Source: Ciceribacter ferrooxidans
GTDB lineage: Bacteria > Pseudomonadota > Alphaproteobacteria > Rhizobiales > Rhizobiaceae
Direction: 5' to 3'
DNA: 64,000 nucleotides
NCBI RefSeq assembly: GCF_004137355.1
Contig: NZ_SDVB01000238.1
Span: forward strand, 62,001 to 126,000
Part shown: positions 58,164-64,000 of the stretch, in pieces
Position numbering within the stretch: the stretch's first letter is position 1
How the letters are laid out: each line of letters starts with the position of its first letter
The notes under the pieces: generated by a model
Told to the model about the DNA's origin: nothing
The model's input: the letters and a program-made list of their open reading frames with translations, nothing else
Databases searched by the model: none
Program-made: the position numbers and the translations under genes

Positions 58164-59233
58164 TGCGGCATCTCGTCTGGGATTCTGACAGGTTGATCAT
58201 CGGCGAGTGAATTGACACCCGCCGTCACGACACGCTCGCCTTCGTCAAGGCCGCTGAGGACGTCGACACCGCCGGCGGCGGATGGACGGATCGTTACGGT
58301 ACGGCGCTGCACCTTCCTGGCGGCCGGATCGACCACCCAGACGAAACGGGCGCCGTCATCGCCGCCGATCGCCGTTTCCGGCAGCCAGAGGTGGCCTTCG
58401 CTCGGTGCGACGGGTGTCGCGGTGATCGTGCTTCCGAGCCTGAAGCTGTCCGGCGGGCTCTCCAGCGCGATCTTGGTGCGGCGGCTGCGTGTGGCCGCGT
58501 CCGCCTGCGGGGACACCTCGCGCACCGTGCCCGTGACCTTCACCTCCGGGTTGGCCTGCAGGATCACCTCGAAGGGGGTGCCGATCGCGGTCAACTGGTT
58601 GTAGCTGTCGGGAATGTCCACCACGGCATCGCGTGCCTCCAGGCGCGCGATCGTCAGTACGGTCTGGCCTGCGGTTACCACTTGCCCGACTTCGGCGGAG
58701 AGGGATGATACGACCCCGTCCGATTCCGCGTTCAGGACTGCATAGTCCAGCTGTTCGCGCGCTTTCGTCAGGCTGGCCCGCAATTGCTGCAGGGTCGCCT
58801 CGGCCGCCTCGCGTGACTGGACGGCCTCTTCCACCTGCTCCTTCGTCGTGGCGTTGGAGGCGAGGAGCGTCCGTTGGCGCTGCTCGTTTACCCGAGCCAG
58901 ATCAAACTTGGCCTCGGCCGAGGCGAGGTCGGCTTCCGCCTGCCTGACGGCCAACTCGAGGCTGGTGGCATCCAGGCGGGCGAGTTCCTGGCCCTTTTGC
59001 ACAAGGTCGCCGACATTGACGTCACGCGAGACGATGCGGCCCAAAACCTGGAAACCGAGATCCGTACTGAACTTGGCCTCGACGGTTCCGACAAAGCCGA
59101 AGGTGGTTGCCTCGCGTGGCTTGGCCAGCATGGAGAGCACGGGCCGCACCGGCGCCTCGGTCGCCTTTTCCTCCGAGCATGCGCTGAGGCCGGCCGACAG
59201 CAGGATGAGAGGGAGGAAGAACTTGAACCTCAT
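58160..59233 (-). CDS. RND efflux periplasmic adaptor, lipoprotein (second of two)
   Basis: A 357-residue HlyD-type adaptor with lipobox LSAC (Cys19), lipoyl halves (LGFQVLGRIVSRDVNVGDLVQKGQELARLDATS; NAESDGVVSSLSAEVGQVVTAGQTVLTIA), a coiled-coil hairpin (about 90-155) and a barrel domain. It overlaps both neighbours by four bases, so it is in one operon with the other adaptor and the pump. Confidence 0.93.
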   Translation of the reverse strand: MRFKFFLPLILLSAGLSACSEEKATEAPVRPVLSMLAKPREATTFGFVGTVEAKFSTDLGFQVLGRIVSRDVNVGDLVQKGQELARLDATSLELAVRQAEADLASAEAKFDLARVNEQRQRTLLASNATTKEQVEEAVQSREAAEATLQQLRASLTKAREQLDYAVLNAESDGVVSSLSAEVGQVVTAGQTVLTIARLEARDAVVDIPDSYNQLTAIGTPFEVILQANPEVKVTGTVREVSPQADAATRSRRTKIALESPPDSFRLGSTITATPVAPSEGHLWLPETAIGGDDGARFVWVVDPAARKVQRRTVTIRPSAAGGVDVLSGLDEGERVVTAGVNSLADDQPVRIPDEMPQ

Positions 59234-60354
59234 CGGGTCGACTCCTCGGTGTAGGAAACGGACTGGTTCTCGCGGAGGAACTGGCCGCCTTCGACGACGA
59301 TCAGTTCGCCGGCTTGCAGGCCGCCGGAGAGTACGACCCTCGAGGCGTCGTATCGTTCGATGATGACTGGCTTCATCCGGGTGATCTTCGTATCGGGGTC
59401 CACGACCCAGACCGCCGGCTTGCCGGCCTTGGAGAACATCGACTGCCACGGAATGGAAACGCGCTCCCGCCGGGCCAGGACCACATTGGCGATAATGGCC
59501 GAGCCGAGCGTCATTTCCGCCGGCGGATTGGAAATCGCAAGCTTCACGCGCACCGTGCCGAGCGATCGATCGAGTGCGGGGCTCACCTCGCGCGGCGTCG
59601 CCTGCGCCTTGACGTCGGGGCGCGACAGCAGCGCGACCTCCATCGACTGCGGCACGGTGCGGCTGATGGCCGATTCCTGCACGTTGAAGACGGCGTCGCG
59701 CTCGCCGTCGTGCGCCAAAGTGAAGACGGTGGTGGAAGCCTGGACCACCTGGCCGGTCTCGACATCGCGATCGGTGATCGTACCATCGGCATCGGCGCGC
59801 AACTCGGTCTGCTGCAGGGCCTCGATCGCCGTCTCGAGCTTGGCGCGCGCGGCTTCCAGGTCCTTTCCGGCCGACTGGTACTGCTGCAGCGCGCTGTCGA
59901 GATTCTGCTGCGACATGGCGCCGGTCTGGGTCAGCGCCTTGCGCCGGGTAAGAACCGAGCTCGTCATGCGCAGCGTCGCCTCCTGCGACGCGACTGCTGC
60001 CCGCGCCGACTCCAGGTCGGCCTTCTGCTCGGTTGGATCGAGTGTCGCCAGCACCTGACCGGCCATCACATGGTCGCCGACGCCGGCGGTGCGCGAGATA
60101 ACGCGGCCGCTGATCTTGAAGGAGAGGTCGCTTTCGACGCGTGCCTTGATCTCGCCCGTCGCCGACGCGCGGACGACATCACTCGTCACCGTCGCGGCCT
60201 CGACCCTGACATGGGCGGCATCGGCCGTCGCTTGTTTGTTTCCTGCGTCGCAAGCAGTGAGCGCAAGAACCGAGAGCGCGGCGAGTGTCGGTGCCGCTCC
60301 GAATCTACGGTCCCATCTGGCGCGTTCGGGCGCCCTGGCTGACGTCTGTGGCAT
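59230..60354 (-). CDS. RND efflux periplasmic adaptor, lipoprotein (first of two)
   Basis: A 374-residue adaptor with lipobox LTAC (Cys35), lipoyl halves (SFKISGRVISRTAGVGDHVMAGQVLATLDPTE; RADADGTITDRDVETGQVVQASTTVFTLA) and a coiled-coil hairpin rich in Gln/Ala. First gene of the second RND operon. Two different adaptors with one pump suggest a heteromeric adaptor ring, as known for some YegMNOB-like or Pseudomonas systems. Divergent from a TetR gene. Confidence 0.93.
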   Translation of the reverse strand: MPQTSARAPERARWDRRFGAAPTLAALSVLALTACDAGNKQATADAAHVRVEAATVTSDVVRASATGEIKARVESDLSFKISGRVISRTAGVGDHVMAGQVLATLDPTEQKADLESARAAVASQEATLRMTSSVLTRRKALTQTGAMSQQNLDSALQQYQSAGKDLEAARAKLETAIEALQQTELRADADGTITDRDVETGQVVQASTTVFTLAHDGERDAVFNVQESAISRTVPQSMEVALLSRPDVKAQATPREVSPALDRSLGTVRVKLAISNPPAEMTLGSAIIANVVLARRERVSIPWQSMFSKAGKPAVWVVDPDTKITRMKPVIIERYDASRVVLSGGLQAGELIVVEGGQFLRENQSVSYTEESTR

Positions 60355-60392
60355 ATCTGTTTCCCGGGAGTCTGTGGGTGAAAGGCATTTTA

Positions 60393-60414
60393 TTCATCAC
60401 GTGTTGAATATAAT
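60393..60414. promoter_or_regulatory. Candidate TetR operator and promoter in the divergent region
   Basis: TTCATCACGTGTTGAA (60393-60408) is a palindrome around CACGTG with one mismatched pair. It directly abuts a perfect -10 TATAAT at 60409-60414 pointing toward the TetR gene, so a bound repressor would block the polymerase. The -35 at 17-bp spacing is poor. Transcription would start near 60421. Confidence 0.6.
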
Positions 60415-60457
60415 CCGCGAATGCGCTATGCTTGTCAAGTATCAAGAGGAGAGAGCG

Positions 60458-61102
60458 TTGACAGACGGACAGAAGCCTTCGGAACGTGGTCGTGGGCGCC
60501 CGAAGAAGGGCAGGGAACTGGATGTTGATGCGCTGTTCGAGGCCGCGGTCGCCAATTTTGCGGAATGGGGTTTCGAACGTGCGTCGCTCAGAAAGATCGC
60601 CGGTCAGGCCGGCGTCGACGTCGCACTGATTTCCTATCGTTACGGCTCAAAACTGGCGCTCTGGATGGCAGTGGTCGACGCCGTCGCGGAGGAGACCCTC
60701 ATCCGCATCCGCGAGTCACAGGAACTCTGCCGTGAACTTCCGCCGAATGAACAGATGGATCGTCTCTGCAGAGAGATGGTCGATCTCGTCGGCGCCCGCC
60801 CGCTCTTCGCGCAGCTTCTGATCAGCGAAATCATGACGAATGCGGACAGCGAGCGGAAGGCGCTGATCGAAGAACGGCTTGCCCGGCCGGTCTATGAGCT
60901 GCTGCTCGGATGTGTCAGGACGATACGGGGGCCGGATGATGGCCCCCGGGAGGTTGACACGGGCCTTTCGCTGATTGCGGCAATGTCCATGATCGGCTCT
61001 GTCATCTCGACGCAGATTTTCTTTCAGCGGTTGATTCCGGCTGCGGGAGACAAGCAGCAACTGTTCAGGCAGTTGGCCGTTCTGATGCGTCGGCTGATCT
61101 GA
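60458..61102 (+). CDS. TetR-family repressor of the second RND operon
   Basis: A 214-residue TetR regulator: basic N terminus RGRGRPKKG, HTH in LFEAAVANFAEWGFERASLRKIAGQAGVDVALISYRYGSKLALW, and a ligand domain of the type seen with CerR/YbiH relatives (QMDRLCREMVDLVGARPLFAQLLISEIMTNADSERKAL). The TTG at 60458 has AGAGGAGAG five bases before it and fits a transcript starting near 60421; ATG 60428 in frame has no ribosome-binding site. Confidence 0.88.
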   Translation: MTDGQKPSERGRGRPKKGRELDVDALFEAAVANFAEWGFERASLRKIAGQAGVDVALISYRYGSKLALWMAVVDAVAEETLIRIRESQELCRELPPNEQMDRLCREMVDLVGARPLFAQLLISEIMTNADSERKALIEERLARPVYELLLGCVRTIRGPDDGPREVDTGLSLIAAMSMIGSVISTQIFFQRLIPAAGDKQQLFRQLAVLMRRLI

Positions 61103-61236
61103 CCAGCGCCGCTCCAGATTGCCGGCGGCGGTGGCTATCGGTTGCGACCTTCATCCCCACATGCGGTGAGCGACGACTTCCGCATCGGGATAAGGCTCGC
61201 AATGCTGTCGTCAGTCGAGAGGGTGGCGCGTGTGCA

Positions 61237-61348
61237 CTAGCTGTACAATCTCAGGAGGTTGTTCATCCTTCAGGGTCCTCGGCTGGAGTTTGGCGACTGC
61301 AGCCTAAACCTCTTCCGGATGAACAACCTCTTGAGATTTCACAGCTAG
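61237..61348. repeat. 32-bp imperfect inverted repeat upstream of kdp
   Basis: Positions 61237-61268 and 61317-61348 are inverted copies matching at 29 of 32 bases; both end in CTAG on the outside, and the inner ends read GTTGTTCATCC / GGATGAACAAC. The 48-bp middle contains a nested GGCTG/CAGCC. It could be a MITE-like element or a strong RNA hairpin. The rest of the 518-bp gap 61103-61620 holds no convincing gene. Confidence 0.7.
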
Positions 61349-61620
61349 CGGCAGGTTCGCGCCCTCGTATCTGGCGTGGTCTGCAGCCCATTCGCATCCC
61401 ATAAATGGACATGTCATGCTAGTGCGAAACGGCATGTTAAAGCCAGACGCGACCATTCGGTGGGCCGGGCAATACGCCGCCCGCCAGGCTGGGGACGCAT
61501 CGATAGCTGAGCGCTGCAGCACCTCCTTATCATTTCTTTATCTCCGCCCCGGCTCTTCCCAATCGAAAACTGACGCGTGGTCGCCGTAGCGTTCGCCTGT
61601 TCCAACAGGAGAATCCGGAC

Positions 61621-61704
61621 ATGTCCGACATTGTCTTTCTGACGCTGGGCTGCGGCACGCTATTGCTGCTTGTGCTCTACGCCCGCGCGCTCGAGCGGCT
61701 ATAA
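61621..61704 (+). CDS. 27-residue membrane peptide preceding kdpF
   Basis: [20 protein letters not shown] followed by ARALERL: a single TM helix with a basic end, AGGAGA eight bases before the ATG, and ten bases to the kdpF ATG. Similar tiny proteins with a conserved N-terminal DIVF and C-terminal ERL/DRL occur before kdpF in many proteobacterial kdp operons; the role is unknown. It is too short for most gene finders. Confidence 0.65.
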   Translation: MSDIVFLTLGCGTLLLLVLYARALERL

Positions 61705-61714
61705 GGAGGCTGTC

Positions 61715-61801
61715 ATGTTTGAGCCTCTCATCGGCCTCGTGGTCGTCATCGCGCTCGGCGCCTATCTGGTGGCGACGCTTCTGCGGCCCGAACGTTTCTG
61801 A
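61715..61801 (+). CDS. kdpF: Potassium-transporting ATPase subunit KdpF
   Basis: A 28-residue single-TM peptide: [18 protein letters not shown] followed by [10 protein letters not shown], the classic KdpF end LLRPERF. It stabilises the KdpABC complex. GGAGG precedes the ATG; the stop is 13 bp before kdpA. Confidence 0.92.
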   Translation: MFEPLIGLVVVIALGAYLVATLLRPERF

Positions 61802-61814
61802 TCTAGAGCCTGTC

Positions 61815-63524
61815 ATGACTATCATCGGGTGGCTCCAGATCAGCCTTCTCTTCATCGCGGTCCTCCTCGTCATCAAGCCGCTCGGGCTCTACATGGCGAA
61901 GGTGTTTTCCGGCGAACGCACCTTCCTTTCGCCCGTGCTCGGGCGGATGGAAAACGACCTCTACCGCCTCGGCGGTATCGAGCCCGGCAGGGAGCAGAGC
62001 TGGCTCGCCTATACGACCGCCATGCTCGTCTTCTCCCTGGCGGGCTTCGTCATCCTCTATGCAATCCTGCGCCTGCAGGCCTTCCTGCCGCTCAATCCGC
62101 AAGGCTTTGCCGGCATGTCGCCGGATCTTGCCTTCAATACGGCGGTTTCGTTCGTCACCAACACCAACTGGCAGAATTACGCCGGCGAGACGACCCTCAG
62201 CCATTTCAGCCAGATGGCCGGCCTGACGGTGCAGAACTTCCTGTCCGCCGCCACCGGCATGGCGCTTGCCGTCGCTTTCACCCGTGCCTTCGCCCGGTCG
62301 AAGGTCGCGACGCTCGGCAATTTCTGGGTCGATGTCACCCGCGCGACACTCTATGTGCTGCTGCCGCTCGCGATCGTCGTCGCGCTAGCCTTTGTGGCGA
62401 TGGGGCTGCCGCAGACCCTCGATCCGTCAGTGACGGCCACGACGCTGGAAGGCACGCAGCAGGTCATCTCGCTCGGACCCGTCGCCTCGCAGGAGGCGAT
62501 CAAGCAGCTCGGCACGAACGGCGGCGGCTTCTTCAACGCCAACGCCGCCCATCCCTTCGAAAACCCGACGGCATTCTCCGATTATCTGAACATCTTCGCC
62601 ATGCTCTCGATCTCGGCGGCACTGGTCTACAGCTTCGGTCAGATGGTCGGGAACCGGCGGCAGGGCTGGGCACTGCTGGGCGCGATGGCGATCCTGCTGG
62701 TCGGCGGCGTCGCCGTCACCTACTGGGCAGAGGCCCAGGGCAATCCCATCCTGACGGCGCTCGGCGTCGACCCCTCCCTCGGCAACATGGAGGGCAAGGA
62801 AGTCCGGTTCGGCCAGGCCATGACGGCACTCTACGCCGCCGTGACGACAGGCCTTTCAGACGGCGGCGTCAACGGCATGCACGGCTCCTTCACCGGTCTC
62901 GGCGGCCTCGTCCCGATGTTCCTCATCCAGCTCGGCGAAGTCCTGCCCGGCGGTGTCGGTTCAGGTCTCTACGGCATGCTGGTCTTTGCCATTCTGTCGG
63001 TCTTCGTCGCCGGCCTGATGGTCGGGCGGACGCCGGAATTCCTCGGCAAGAAGATCGACGGCCGGGAGATGAAATACGCGATGCTCGCCGTACTCATCCT
63101 GCCGCTTGCCATCCTCGGCTTCACCGCAGTATCGGCCATGCTGCCCTTCGCCGTCGCCAGCATCGGCACGTCCGGTCCGCACGGACTGTCGGAAATCCTC
63201 TATGCCTATACCTCGGCCGCCGGCAACAACGGCTCCGCCTTCGGCGGGCTCACGGGCAACACGGCCTGGTACAACACGACGCTCGGGATCGCGATGCTTC
63301 TCGGCCGTTTTGGCTATGTCGTTCCGGTGATGGCGATCGCCGGATCGCTCGCCGCAAAAGTCAAGGCCCCCGCCTCCGCCGGAACATTCCCGACGGACGG
63401 ATCGCTCTTCATCGGACTCCTGATCGGCATCATTCTCATTCTCGGCGGTCTTCAGTTCTTCCCCGCGCTCGCGCTCGGTCCGGTCGCGGAGCATCTCGCG
63501 ATGCTGGCCGGCCAGACTTTCTGA
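61815..63524 (+). CDS. kdpA: Potassium-transporting ATPase subunit KdpA
   Basis: The 569-residue potassium-channel-like subunit with ten TM helices and four selectivity-filter repeats: [49 protein letters not shown] and [15 protein letters not shown]. It binds K+ from the periplasm in the high-affinity KdpFABC pump. Start at ATG 61815 ([12 protein letters not shown]). Kdp operons are normally induced by K+ limitation through KdpDE, which would lie outside the window. Confidence 0.97.
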   Translation: MTIIGWLQISLLFIAVLLVIKPLGLYMAKVFSGERTFLSPVLGRMENDLYRLGGIEPGREQSWLAYTTAMLVFSLAGFVILYAILRLQAFLPLNPQGFAGMSPDLAFNTAVSFVTNTNWQNYAGETTLSHFSQMAGLTVQNFLSAATGMALAVAFTRAFARSKVATLGNFWVDVTRATLYVLLPLAIVVALAFVAMGLPQTLDPSVTATTLEGTQQVISLGPVASQEAIKQLGTNGGGFFNANAAHPFENPTAFSDYLNIFAMLSISAALVYSFGQMVGNRRQGWALLGAMAILLVGGVAVTYWAEAQGNPILTALGVDPSLGNMEGKEVRFGQAMTALYAAVTTGLSDGGVNGMHGSFTGLGGLVPMFLIQLGEVLPGGVGSGLYGMLVFAILSVFVAGLMVGRTPEFLGKKIDGREMKYAMLAVLILPLAILGFTAVSAMLPFAVASIGTSGPHGLSEILYAYTSAAGNNGSAFGGLTGNTAWYNTTLGIAMLLGRFGYVVPVMAIAGSLAAKVKAPASAGTFPTDGSLFIGLLIGIILILGGLQFFPALALGPVAEHLAMLAGQTF

Positions 63525-63533
63525 GGGAATCTC

Positions 63534-64000
63534 ATGTCTCACAAACCTCCAAGTCCCAGCCTTCTCGATCCGGCCATCCTTTTGCCCGCAGCGAAGGACG
63601 CCGTCCGCAAGCTCGACCCGCGACAGCTCGTCCGCAACCCGGTCATCTTCGTCACCGAAGTCGTCGCGACCCTTGTCACACTGCTCTTCCTGCGGGATCT
63701 CGCCGCCGGTCCGTCGGTGGCATCCTTCTCCGGCCAGATTGCCGCCTGGCTGTGGTTTACGGTTCTCTTCGCCACCTTCGCCGAAGCGGTCGCCGAAGGG
63801 CGCGGCCGCGCGCAGGCGGACAGCCTCCGGCGCGCGAAATCCGAACTTGTCGCGCGCAGGCTCTCTTCGGGCGGCGTGACGGAGATCGTGCCGGCGACCA
63901 GTCTGAAGGTCGGAGACCTCGTTCTCGTTGCCGCCGGCGAACTGATCCCGGGCGACGGTGAGGTCATCGAGGGTGTCGCCTCGGTGAACGAAAGCGCGAT
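63534..64000 (+). CDS. kdpB: Potassium-transporting ATPase ATP-binding subunit KdpB, 5' part
   Basis: The first 155 codons before the window ends. The N terminus MSHKPPSPSLLDPAILLPAA, TM1 (NPVIFVTEVVATLVTLLFLRDL), TM2 (IAAWLWFTVLFATFAEAVAEGRG) and the start of the actuator domain (VPATSLKVGDLVLVAAGELIPGDGEVIEGVASVNES) are typical for this P-type ATPase. GAGGG precedes the ATG, 9 bp after kdpA. Confidence 0.96.
   Translation, partial: MSHKPPSPSLLDPAILLPAAKDAVRKLDPRQLVRNPVIFVTEVVATLVTLLFLRDLAAGPSVASFSGQIAAWLWFTVLFATFAEAVAEGRGRAQADSLRRAKSELVARRLSSGGVTEIVPATSLKVGDLVLVAAGELIPGDGEVIEGVASVNESA

Noticed and set aside
54975-58196. A 1073-codon plus-strand open frame opposite the second RND pump
   Set aside because: Arg/Asp/His-rich translation typical of an antisense shadow; the minus-strand RND protein has all expected motifs.
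61304-61522. 72-codon minus-strand frame through the kdp-upstream inverted repeat
   Set aside because: It starts with poor context, passes through the inverted repeat and has no family resemblance; other frames in the gap are similar in length.

Overview
The window looks like chromosomal DNA of a Rhizobiaceae-type alphaproteobacterium (Sinorhizobium, Rhizobium, Shinella or a close relative; the genus cannot be fixed from the sequence alone). The signs are high GC, dense coding, the cluster ybgC-tolQRAB-pal-cpoB-tilS-ftsH-glmM lying next to the sulfolipid genes sqdBDC and the ruvCAB genes, serC-serA behind a short leader, CtrA-type TTAA-N7-TTAA boxes, and rhizobial palindromic intergenic repeats.

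Region by region. 0-0.4 kb is the 3' end of yebC. 0.5-11.6 kb is a minus-strand core block: glmM (cell-wall precursor), ftsH (membrane protease), tilS (tRNA-Ile lysidine), and the complete Tol-Pal envelope system with YbgC. 11.7-14.7 kb is the divergent sqdB-sqdD-sqdC sulfoquinovosyl-diacylglycerol operon. 14.7-18.2 kb holds a DinB-like protein and ruvC-ruvA-ruvB (Holliday junction processing), with a VapBC toxin-antitoxin pair inserted between ruvA and ruvB. 18.4-24.6 kb holds a luciferase-like oxidoreductase, a chemoreceptor, two outer-membrane barrel proteins and an Asp/Asn/Gly/His-rich secreted protein; the chemoreceptor and both barrel genes carry CtrA-type boxes. 24.7-27.6 kb is serC-serA. 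27.7-32.9 kb holds an AraC regulator, a LysE exporter, a Tim44-like protein, an SLT lipoprotein and a KpsC-like glycosyltransferase.

32.9-35.3 kb is a minus-strand arsenic operon (arsR, thioredoxin-type arsC, acr3, glutaredoxin-type arsC). 35.3-36.4 kb is non-coding and rich in palindromes. 36.4-43.1 kb is a LysR regulator divergent from a four-gene operon that I read as lower lysine/2-aminoadipate catabolism: HglS, a D-2-hydroxyglutarate-type flavoprotein, an ALDH7-type semialdehyde dehydrogenase and an aminotransferase. 43.3-49.4 kb is a TetR-controlled RND efflux pair followed by a short-chain dehydrogenase whose upstream region shares a candidate TetR site. 49.7-55.0 kb is an accessory stretch of poorly characterised genes: a barrel protein, a small secreted protein, a small membrane protein, two tandem receiver-like proteins lacking the phosphorylation pocket, a membrane alpha/beta hydrolase and a convergent lipoprotein hydrolase. 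55.1-61.1 kb is a second RND pump with two adaptor subunits and a divergent TetR regulator. 61.6-64.0 kb starts the kdp potassium-pump operon: a 27-residue membrane peptide, kdpF, kdpA and the start of kdpB; a 32-bp inverted repeat lies upstream.

The most interesting leads are the vapBC insertion that separates ruvA from ruvB, the receiver-like tandem with its membrane hydrolase, the four 11-bp-phased GTCAG repeats before the acidic secreted protein, and the lysine-catabolic operon. No CRISPR array, rRNA, tRNA or intact insertion sequence was seen.
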